Assembly: GCA_017999235.1 (NCBI GenBank)
Contig: JAGOBN010000088.1
Location: forward strand, 1-9,927
Direction of reading: 5' to 3'
DNA: 9,927 nt
From: Anaerolineales bacterium
Lineage (GTDB): Bacteria; Chloroflexota; Anaerolineae; Anaerolineales; UBA6663
Part shown: one piece after another, positions 1-5,013 of the stretch
How the letters are laid out: every line of letters starts with the position of its first letter
Position numbering within the stretch: position 1 is the stretch's first letter
Notes under the pieces: generated by a model
What the model was told of the DNA's origin: nothing
Database searches by the model: none
The model's input: only the letters and a program-made list of their open reading frames with translations
Made by a program: the position numbers and the translations under genes

Positions 1-230
1 CGCTGAACCGCCGCCCGCGCCTGCTCTAATCCGGCCCGCAACGCCATATCCTCTTCGAGCCAGGCCGGCCGAAAACCCTCATTTTTCAGCAGATGGTTGG
101 CCGTCCAGTCCTCGGCCGAGGCATCGGTCGGGTCGGGCGGCAGGGGCCGGCCCTGGCCGGCCAATTGATCAAATTTACCTTGCGCCCGCGCCTCTTGGAT
201 CAATTGCTCGACGATGCGCTCAAAGTCCAT
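1..230 (-). CDS. DUF1992 (DnaJ homologue subfamily C member 28-type) protein, partial
   Basis: The 76 visible codons begin MDFERIVEQLIQEARAQGKF and match the DUF1992 domain also found in DnaJ homologue subfamily C member 28. The family pattern is an 'I.EA...G.FD.L.G.GKPL' block, seen here around residues 11-30 (GKFDQLAGQGRPL), then a 'LKN.G..P.WL' block, seen at about residues 48-58 (LLKNEGFRPAWL). Bacterial members are short, soluble and of unknown biochemical role; they carry no J-domain. The start is the ATG at 230-228, preceded by GGGAG about 7 nt upstream. It lies 17 nt after the stop of the LysM/lamin-tail gene on the same strand, so the two probably share a transcript. The 3' end lies outside the window. 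Family assignment is fairly sure; function is unknown. Confidence 0.8.
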   Translation of the reverse strand, partial: MDFERIVEQLIQEARAQGKFDQLAGQGRPLPPDPTDASAEDWTANHLLKNEGFRPAWLEEDMALRAGLEQARAAVQ

Positions 231-247
231 GCGCCTGCTCCCGCGGG

Positions 248-1015
248 TCAGGGGATCGTAAACCGCGCGATCAGATTATTGGCGGGGTCCGCCAACAACA
301 CCAGTTGGCCGGCGGCCCAGGCGGGCAGAGCTTGCCCCCAATACAGGTCAATCACCGTATCCTGGCCGGCGCGTGTGTGGACGTTGACAATGCCGCCCTC
401 AAACAGCGTCAGGGCGGGGAAGATATACACGCGGCCGGCGCCATCGCTGAGGGTCCAGCCGGCCAAATCCACCGGGCCGCCGGTATTGGCGATGACGACG
501 GCTTCGGTCTCCAATGTCCCGGGCGCTTGCACCTCCCGAATGACTAATTGTGGCGGCGGCGCGTTGAGATTGGGGGTGGCTGTGGGGAGCGGCGGCACCG
601 TGGGGACGGTGGGCGCCGGCGTGGGGGTGGGGTTGAAGCCGCCAATCGGGATGACCAGCCGCTGGCCGGCATCCAGCACATTGGGATCGGTCAGGCCGTT
701 GGCGCGCAGCAGGTCTTCCAGCCCCACATCATATTGTTGGGCGATGAGGCCGAGCGTCTCACCGCTTTGCACGGTGTGGATGACGGCCGTGGGCGGCGGC
801 GGCGTGGGGTAAGGGGTGACGGGCGGCAGACCATAGGTGGGCTCGGCCGTGGCCGCGGCGGGGTCGGCCGCCGGCCCGGCCGTGGGAACGGCGGTCACAG
901 ACGGCGCGACGGCCGGCCGCGCCCAGCGCTCCCACGCGTAGAGCGCGGCGAAAGTGGCAGCCACCGAGACAACCGCGTTGAGCAGCAGAAGGAGGATCAG
1001 CCGGCGCGCATTCAT
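248..1015 (-). CDS. Membrane-anchored LysM and lamin-tail (LTD) domain protein
   Basis: A 255-residue surface protein. Residues 5-28 form an N-terminal membrane segment or uncleaved signal anchor (run of Leu, then Ala/Val-rich). Residues 33-78 are a Pro/Thr/Ala linker. Residues 80-123 are a LysM domain with the hallmark start HTVQSGETLGLIAQQY and end GQRLVIP; LysM binds peptidoglycan or other GlcNAc glycans. A second Pro/Thr linker spans about 128-155. Residues 155-253 resemble a lamin-tail domain (VVIANTGGPVDLAGWTLSD, then a Phe-Pro turn and a terminal beta-strand RFTIP), an Ig-like fold common in secreted bacterial proteins. It probably sits outside the membrane on the cell wall. I chose the ATG at 1015-1013 because the membrane segment begins there; an in-frame extension to 1093 would add 26 unlike residues and run through the promoter. 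It is the first gene of a leftward pair. Confidence 0.85.
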   Translation of the reverse strand: MNARRLILLLLLNAVVSVAATFAALYAWERWARPAVAPSVTAVPTAGPAADPAAATAEPTYGLPPVTPYPTPPPPTAVIHTVQSGETLGLIAQQYDVGLEDLLRANGLTDPNVLDAGQRLVIPIGGFNPTPTPAPTVPTVPPLPTATPNLNAPPPQLVIREVQAPGTLETEAVVIANTGGPVDLAGWTLSDGAGRVYIFPALTLFEGGIVNVHTRAGQDTVIDLYWGQALPAWAAGQLVLLADPANNLIARFTIP

Positions 1016-1030
1016 AGCTTCTGGCGGGGG

Positions 1031-1039
1031 ATCATAGCA
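1031..1039 (-). promoter_or_regulatory. Extended -10 promoter of the LysM/LTD gene
   Basis: The minus strand reads TGCTATGAT, an extended -10 (TG, one base, then TATGAT, 5 of 6 to consensus). No -35 is seen at the usual distance. A start site 6-7 nt further on would leave a leader of only 8-9 nt before the ATG at 1015, with no convincing Shine-Dalgarno site. This is a sequence match only. Confidence 0.55.
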
Positions 1040-1071
1040 CAGGTAACGGCGGGCCGGCGGCCGGTGGACGA

Positions 1072-1080
1072 TGCTAGAAT
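1072..1080 (+). promoter_or_regulatory. Extended -10 promoter of the NYN-domain gene
   Basis: TGCTAGAAT is an extended -10 (TG, C, TAGAAT, 5 of 6 to consensus) ending 6 nt before the ATG at 1087. Transcription would then begin at or next to the A of the start codon, which predicts a leaderless mRNA. No Shine-Dalgarno site fits between it and the ATG. It faces the divergent extended -10 at 1031-1039. Confidence 0.55.
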
Positions 1081-1086
1081 TCCCGC

Positions 1087-1542
1087 ATGCCATTCCTGAT
1101 CGACGGGCATAATCTGATTGGACGAACCCCGGGACTGCGGCTCGACGATCCGGATGACGAGCGTCAACTGGTGGTATTGCTGCGCGGCTACCTGGCGCGG
1201 GTCAAAAAAACCGGCACGGTTGTTTTTGATCACGGCCAGCTCGGTGTGGCCGACAACCTCTCCAGTGCCGGACTGAAAGTGCTGTTTGCGCGCCCGCCGC
1301 GCACCGCCGATGATGTCCTCCGCGACCGGGTGCGGCGCGAGCGCAACCCGCGCGGCCTGACCGTGGTGACCTCCGACCTGGCCGTGGCCCAAGCGGCGCG
1401 CCAAGCCGGCGCCACGGTGAAAGACGCCGCCGCCTTCGCGCGCGAACTGTTGGCGGCGCCGGCCGCGCCGGCCGCCAAAGAAGGCGGGCTGAGCCCGGAA
1501 GAAGTGGCGGAGTGGGAAAAGACGTTCAAATCCCGGCGGTGA
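1087..1542 (+). CDS. YacP-like NYN (PIN-fold) domain protein, probable RNase
   Basis: A 151-residue protein starting MPFLIDGHNLIG, the signature opening of the YacP/NYN family, which has a PIN-like nuclease fold. The Bacillus subtilis YacP homologue (Rae1) is a ribosome-associated endoribonuclease. The acidic residues expected for metal binding are present: D6 and N9 in the first strand, D48 in TVVFDHG, D75/D76 in RTADDVLRD and D97 in VVTSDLAV. A Pro/Ala linker (about 123-132) leads to a C-terminal LSPEEVAEWEKTF motif typical of the subfamily. Length is near the usual 150-180. It is likely cytoplasmic and acts on RNA, though the substrate is not readable from sequence. The ATG at 1087 is the only sensible start and lies directly behind an extended -10, so the mRNA may be leaderless. 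Confidence 0.85.
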   Translation: MPFLIDGHNLIGRTPGLRLDDPDDERQLVVLLRGYLARVKKTGTVVFDHGQLGVADNLSSAGLKVLFARPPRTADDVLRDRVRRERNPRGLTVVTSDLAVAQAARQAGATVKDAAAFARELLAAPAAPAAKEGGLSPEEVAEWEKTFKSRR

Positions 1543-1650
1543 GGCGCTCTCATCCAGCGCTTAGAGTGGCTTCACCCTTCACTCAGCCGGCGGCTCTATA
1601 AAAACAGTGTCGCGCCCCCCTCCGAGTGGAAACGCAAACAAATGGCGCGA

Positions 1651-1680
1651 GCCAGATCGACCTGAAACAATCGGTCTGGC
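1651..1680. repeat. 10-bp inverted repeat with 10-nt loop
   Basis: GCCAGATCGA (1651-1660) pairs with TCGGTCTGGC (1671-1680) over ten positions with one G-U pair; the loop is CCTGAAACAA. It stands 7 nt before the terminator-like hairpin at 1688-1722. It may be part of a structured RNA, a 3' UTR element, or an operator. Two A/T-rich -10-like words, TATAAA at 1597-1602 and TATATA at 1682-1687, lie before and after it in an otherwise GC-rich gap (1543-1828), but neither has a matching -35. Confidence 0.5.
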
Positions 1681-1687
1681 CTATATA

Positions 1688-1733
1688 AAAGCCCGGTGCG
1701 CCTCCCCCCCGCACCGGGCTTTCCCCTTTCTTA
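1688..1733 (+). terminator. Intrinsic terminator, possibly bidirectional
   Basis: AAAGCCCGGTGC (1688-1699) pairs perfectly with GCACCGGGCTTT (1711-1722) around an 11-nt C-rich loop. The plus-strand tail is T-rich but broken (TTTCCCCTTTCTT). On the minus strand the tail would be TTTTATATAG, so it could stop transcription from either side. It lies about 145 nt after the NYN gene and before the promoter of the LCP gene. Confidence 0.65.
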
Positions 1734-1794
1734 AGGCCGCGGCCGGGCCCACCGGGGCGTGGAACTTTCCGGCCGACCGCTTCGTTAAAGGCCG

Positions 1795-1800
1795 TATAAT
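1795..1800 (+). promoter_or_regulatory. -10 element of the LCP gene
   Basis: A perfect TATAAT sits in CCGTATAATGG, 28 nt before the ATG at 1829. The predicted start site near 1807 gives a leader of about 22 nt with no Shine-Dalgarno site. The element overlaps an in-frame ATG at 1799, which argues against that upstream codon as the translation start. No clear -35 is seen. Confidence 0.55.
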
Positions 1801-1828
1801 GGCTCATCGAACTCCCGCGCCCCAGTCT

Positions 1829-2899
1829 ATGAAACGCTCCAGCCTCAGTTTGGTATTGGGCGCCGCCGCCGGCGTCATCGTGTTGGTCAGCCTGTTCGCC
1901 GGCCTCAGTCTCGTCCGGCCGGGCTGGCTGCGGGCCTGGCTGGCCCCGGCCTCCGCCGACACCCTGCCGGCCACCCCGCGCCCCACTCAGCCGAGCCAAG
2001 CCGGCGGCAGTCCGGCCACGGCCGCGCCGACCGACCGCCCGCCCCAAGCCGTCACCCCGCTGCCCACCGCCGCCAACGGCGTGTGCGGGGGGCCGGAGCA
2101 GATGACCATTGCCCTGCTGGGCGTGGATGAACGCGGCGGCGACTACGCCAAACCCACCCGCACCGACGCGATCAGCCTGATCAACGTCCGCTTCACGGAC
2201 AAGCGCGCGGCCATGCTCTCCATCCCGCGCGATCTGTTTGTGCCGCTGCCCTATCTGGAAGGCGCCGGGATCTACCAAGACCGCATCAACACGGCTTATC
2301 TGTACGGGGAAGTGTACGGGGTGGAAGGCGGCGGACCGGCCGAACTTAAAGCCGCCGTCGAACTCAACTTCGGCATTCGCGTCCACCGCTATGTGATGGT
2401 GAACTTCGGCGCGTTTGTGGCCGTGGTGGACGCGGTGGGCGGCATTGATCTGGACGTCCCCAAGGCTATCTACGACCCGCTCTTCCCGACCGAGGACGGC
2501 GGCACGGAAATCTTTGAGCTGGCCGCCGGCCAGCAGCATCTGGATGGCGCCACCGCGCTGAAATACGCCCGCACCCGCCATCAAGATGACGACTATCGCC
2601 GCCTCGAACGCCAACAGGCGGTGCTGCTGGCCCTGCAAGAGCGTCTGCTCAGCCCGGCCGTGCTGCCCCAGATCCCGGGCCTGATCGCGGCCCTCAACAA
2701 CTCCATCCGCACCGATCTCACGCCGGAGGAGATCGCGGCGCTGGCGTGCGTGGGACCGCAAATTGACCGGAGCGCGATCGGCGCCTACGCCATCACCGGC
2801 GAGTACATCATCCCCTGGACCACGCCCACCGGCGGCCGGGTGAGCATCCCCGACCGCGACGCGATTGCGCCGCTGGTGACGAACTTCCTCAGCCATTAA
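1829..2899 (+). CDS. LytR-CpsA-Psr (LCP) family protein
   Basis: A 356-residue membrane-anchored protein. LCP enzymes move undecaprenyl-linked glycopolymers onto cell-wall or surface acceptors at the outer face of the membrane. Residues 8-30 form one transmembrane helix and residues 44-84 a Pro/Thr/Ala linker. The LCP domain runs from about 92 to 270: LLGVDER (96-102), TRTDAISLINV (110-120), MLSIPRDLFV (129-138), RINTAY (152-157), VNFGAFVAVVDAVGGIDLDV (191-210), and the Arg-rich KYARTRHQDDDYRRLERQQ (245-263). The acidic and Arg residues that bind the pyrophosphate lipid are thus present. A tail of about 90 residues follows with no recognised LytR_C domain. I chose the ATG at 1829, since the ATG at 1799 lies inside the -10 and the reading frame upstream to 1607 crosses a terminator. 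Which polymer it handles is unknown. Confidence 0.9.
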   Translation: MKRSSLSLVLGAAAGVIVLVSLFAGLSLVRPGWLRAWLAPASADTLPATPRPTQPSQAGGSPATAAPTDRPPQAVTPLPTAANGVCGGPEQMTIALLGVDERGGDYAKPTRTDAISLINVRFTDKRAAMLSIPRDLFVPLPYLEGAGIYQDRINTAYLYGEVYGVEGGGPAELKAAVELNFGIRVHRYVMVNFGAFVAVVDAVGGIDLDVPKAIYDPLFPTEDGGTEIFELAAGQQHLDGATALKYARTRHQDDDYRRLERQQAVLLALQERLLSPAVLPQIPGLIAALNNSIRTDLTPEEIAALACVGPQIDRSAIGAYAITGEYIIPWTTPTGGRVSIPDRDAIAPLVTNFLSH

Positions 2900-2929
2900 A
2901 CGCCGGCCGCGCGGGGGCGGCCGGCGTTT
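2898..2929 (+). terminator. Intrinsic terminator after the LCP gene
   Basis: The stop codon runs into AAACGCCGGCCGC (2898-2910), which pairs over 13 bp with GCGGCCGGCGTTT (2917-2929) around the 6-nt loop GCGGGG. The U-tract is short (TTTC). The very stable stem, placed at the gene end and just before the surE -10, supports a terminator role. Confidence 0.6.
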
Positions 2930-2930
2930 C

Positions 2931-2939
2931 TGCTATAGT
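2931..2939 (+). promoter_or_regulatory. Extended -10 promoter of surE
   Basis: TGCTATAGT is an extended -10 (TG, C, TATAGT, 5 of 6 to consensus). It starts 2 bp after the preceding terminator stem, so any -35 would have to lie inside the hairpin. The predicted start site near 2946 gives a leader of about 35 nt that holds a palindrome (2955-2964) but no Shine-Dalgarno site close to the ATG at 2981. Confidence 0.55.
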
Positions 2940-2954
2940 CGGGGCCAGGAACGC

Positions 2955-2964
2955 CTAACGTTAG
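2955..2964. promoter_or_regulatory. Palindrome in the surE leader, possible operator
   Basis: CTAACGTTAG is a perfect 10-bp palindrome about 15 nt after the surE -10. It is less GC-rich than its surroundings, and its place just after the predicted start site would suit a repressor site. No protein partner can be named. Confidence 0.35.
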
Positions 2965-2980
2965 CCCACTGATTACCCGC

Positions 2981-3754
2981 ATGCATATCCTGATCACCAA
3001 TGACGACGGCGTCACCGCCCCCGGCCTGTTCGCCCTGCAGCAGGCCCTGGCGCCGCTCGGCCAAACCACCGTTATCGCGCCGGCCCGCAATTACTCCGCG
3101 GCCGGCCACCGCAAGACCATGCACAAGCCCTTGCGCCTGGAGCCGGCCGCCTTGGCGGATGGCTCGCCGGCCTGGGCGTGTTCGGGCGCGCCGTCAGACA
3201 GCGTGGCCCTGGCCCTGCTCGGCTTTGTTAAAGAGCCGATCGACCTGGTGGTCTCCGGCATCAACCCCAACGCCAACATCGGCCAAGACCTGACCTACTC
3301 CGGCACGGTCACCGCCGCGATGGAAGCCGTGATTGCGGGCGTGCCGGGCGTGGCCATCTCGGTGGATGGCGCGCACGCCCTGGCCGATTTTGCGGCCGCC
3401 GCCCAAGCCGCCGCCGCGGTCACGCAGCGGATTGCCGCGCAGGGGCTGCCGGCCGGCCTGCTGCTCAATGTCAACGTCCCAGCCGGCCCCGTGCAGGGCT
3501 GGCGCGTCACACGCCAGGGCCGGCGCCGATACCGCGACGCGCTGGTGGAACGCCAGGACCCGCGCGGCAAGCCCTATTACTGGATCGGCGGGGAGGCCCC
3601 CAGCGGCGAGGCCATCCCCGGCACCGACTTTTGGGCTTTGGCGCACGGCTACATCTCCGTCACGCCCCTGCAATTGGACCTGACCGCGCATGCCGCGCTG
3701 CCGGCGCTCACCGCGTGGTGGCCGGCCGAAGCGGACAGCCCGCCTCCCGCCTGA
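2981..3754 (+). CDS. surE: 5'/3'-nucleotidase SurE
   Basis: SurE removes phosphate from nucleoside 5'- and 3'-monophosphates in a metal-dependent way in the cytoplasm; it is linked to nucleotide clean-up and stationary-phase survival. The 257-residue product starts MHILITNDDG, giving metal ligands D8 and D9. S39 in ARNYSAAG and N95 in SGINPNANIG fill the other metal positions known from E. coli and Thermotoga SurE. YSGTVTAAMEA (about 106-116) is the conserved helix start, and NVNVP (about 162-166) is also typical. Length is normal. One small departure is SGINPNANIG, where most homologues have Gly two residues after the metal-binding Asn. The gene has its own promoter and lies 33 bp before the DUF1786 gene. 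No Shine-Dalgarno site precedes the ATG. Confidence 0.93.
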   Translation: MHILITNDDGVTAPGLFALQQALAPLGQTTVIAPARNYSAAGHRKTMHKPLRLEPAALADGSPAWACSGAPSDSVALALLGFVKEPIDLVVSGINPNANIGQDLTYSGTVTAAMEAVIAGVPGVAISVDGAHALADFAAAAQAAAAVTQRIAAQGLPAGLLLNVNVPAGPVQGWRVTRQGRRRYRDALVERQDPRGKPYYWIGGEAPSGEAIPGTDFWALAHGYISVTPLQLDLTAHAALPALTAWWPAEADSPPPA

Positions 3755-3757
3755 CGT

Positions 3758-3763
3758 TATAAT
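3758..3763 (+). promoter_or_regulatory. -10 element of the DUF1786 gene
   Basis: A perfect TATAAT begins 3 nt after the surE stop, 24 nt before the ATG at 3788. The leader predicted from about 3770 is 18 nt. It contains GGGAG too far from the ATG (13 nt) to be a normal Shine-Dalgarno site. The dyad TTAGG-N7-CCTAA at 3763-3779 lies across the predicted start site. No -35 is evident. Confidence 0.5.
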
Positions 3764-3787
3764 TAGGTTGGGAGCCTAAATTTAAGC

Positions 3788-4945
3788 ATGCGCATCCTAA
3801 CCGTCGACGTCGGCACGGGGACGCAGGACATCTTCCTGTACGATGCGGCCCTCGACCTGGAAAACGGCTACAAGCTGGTCATGCCTTCGCCGACGATGAT
3901 GGTGCATCGCCGGCTTAAGGCCGCCACGCTCAGCGGCGAAGCGGTGCTGTTGACGGGCCACCTGATGGGGGGCGGGCCGAGCCACTGGGCGGCGCGCGAT
4001 CATATCCGCGCCGGCCATGCCTTGTATGCGACGCCGGCCGCCGCCCGCACCTTCAACGACGACCTGGATTACGTGCAGCGCGAGATGGGCGTGCGGATAG
4101 TGGGCGAAGACGAAGTCCGCGCCCTGGCCGGCCGGGTCCAACACCTGGAACTGAAAGATTTCGATTATCCGTTGATCACGCGCGCCTGCGCCGTCTTCGG
4201 CGTGGAGGCGCGCTTCGACGCCGTGGCGGTGGCCGTCTTTGACCATGGCGACGCCCCGCCCGGCTACTCCGACCGGCAGTTCCGGTTTGACTACTTAGAC
4301 GGCTTCATCCGCCAGACCCAGCGGCTGACCGGGCTGGCCCACCGCGCCGAGGCAGTGCCGGCCGCCATGACCCGGCTGCAAGCGGTGGTGACGACCGCCC
4401 GCGCCCAGGGAGTGGAGGTGCCGCTCATGGTGATGGACACGGCGCCGGCCGCCGTGCTGGGCGCCACGCTGGACCCGTATGTAGCCCAGCACTTGCAGCG
4501 GGGGGCGCTGGTGGCCAACATCGGCAACTTCCATTGCCTGGCGTTCCGGCTCGACGCGGCCGGCATTGGCGGCCTGTTTGAACACCATACCGGCGAGGTG
4601 ACCCGCGCCAAACTAGACGGCTTTTTGACCGCACTGGCGGACGGCACCCTGCGTCACGCAGAGGTCTTTGATGATTTGGGGCATGGCGCGCTGGTGTATG
4701 ACCCGCGGCCGATGCCGGCGCCGCGCCGCCTGGCGATCACCGGGCCGCGCCGGAGCCTGCTGCGCGGACCGGGCAGCGCCGCCGGCCGCGGCCTGGAACC
4801 CTACTTTGCCGTGCCGTATGGCGACATGATGCTGGCCGGCTGCTTCGGCCTGCTGGCGGCGATGAGCGAGGCGTATCCGGAATTTGCCGGCCCGCTTCGG
4901 CGTTCGTTGGCCCAGACCGGCAGCGCCGCGCCGTGGGAAGCGTAA
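3788..4945 (+). CDS. DUF1786 family protein (ASKHA-like N-terminus)
   Basis: A 385-residue soluble protein that I recognise as DUF1786 from its opening MRILTVDVGTGTQDIFLYD. The motif D7-V-G-T-G-T-Q-D resembles the phosphate-binding strand-turn of sugar kinase/actin-like ATPases, so nucleotide binding is plausible. Homologues occur in archaea and scattered bacteria, and some are labelled 'pyruvate formate-lyase activating enzyme related'. There is no CxxxCxxC radical-SAM motif here, so that label should not be trusted. Other notable segments are a glycine-rich LMGGGPSHW at about 59-67 and GALVANIGNFHCLAFRL at about 239-255, which may be a second nucleotide-binding strand-turn. No signal peptide or membrane segment is seen. 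It has its own -10 and no obvious functional link to surE. The reaction is unknown. Confidence 0.75.
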   Translation: MRILTVDVGTGTQDIFLYDAALDLENGYKLVMPSPTMMVHRRLKAATLSGEAVLLTGHLMGGGPSHWAARDHIRAGHALYATPAAARTFNDDLDYVQREMGVRIVGEDEVRALAGRVQHLELKDFDYPLITRACAVFGVEARFDAVAVAVFDHGDAPPGYSDRQFRFDYLDGFIRQTQRLTGLAHRAEAVPAAMTRLQAVVTTARAQGVEVPLMVMDTAPAAVLGATLDPYVAQHLQRGALVANIGNFHCLAFRLDAAGIGGLFEHHTGEVTRAKLDGFLTALADGTLRHAEVFDDLGHGALVYDPRPMPAPRRLAITGPRRSLLRGPGSAAGRGLEPYFAVPYGDMMLAGCFGLLAAMSEAYPEFAGPLRRSLAQTGSAAPWEA

Positions 4946-4954
4946 ACGCCGGCC

Positions 4955-4982
4955 CTGACCATTTACAAACCTGTGGTTTAAT
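4955..4982 (+). promoter_or_regulatory. Promoter and dyad upstream of the V4R gene
   Basis: CTGACC (4955-4960, 4 of 6 to TTGACA) and TTTAAT (4977-4982, 5 of 6 to TATAAT) are 16 bp apart. Between and over them lies the perfect inverted repeat AAACC-TGT-GGTTT (4967-4979), which reaches into the -10. That is a classic repressor position. The promoter and the operator are both sequence-based guesses. Confidence 0.4.
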
Positions 4983-5002
4983 CTAGCTTCCTCATACATA
5001 TC

Positions 5003-5008
5003 AAGGAG
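5003..5008 (+). promoter_or_regulatory. Shine-Dalgarno site that fixes the V4R start
   Basis: AAGGAG lies 5 nt before the ATG at 5014. An in-frame GTG at 5008 would start inside this site, so the ATG is the better start. Confidence 0.8.
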
Positions 5009-5013
5009 TGGCG

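Noticed and set aside
1016..1093. Upstream extension of the LysM/LTD gene by 26 codons
   Set aside because: The added residues come before a proper membrane anchor and would span the extended -10 elements.
93..1099. Plus-strand open frames at 93-812 and 548-1099
   Set aside because: They overlap the clear LysM/lamin-tail gene and the DUF1992 gene on the minus strand and have no domain or start signal of their own.
1607..1828. Upstream in-frame extension of the LCP protein, including the ATG at 1799
   Set aside because: The ATG at 1799 overlaps the TATAAT -10, and the earlier part crosses a terminator hairpin; the membrane helix follows the ATG at 1829.
1583..2896. A 437-codon open frame on the minus strand opposite the LCP gene
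   Set aside because: It is a shadow of the LCP gene, has no recognisable domain, and runs through the terminator at 1688-1733.
3788..4945. Pyruvate formate-lyase activating enzyme
   Set aside because: No CxxxCxxC radical-SAM motif is present, so the label given to some relatives is not supported.
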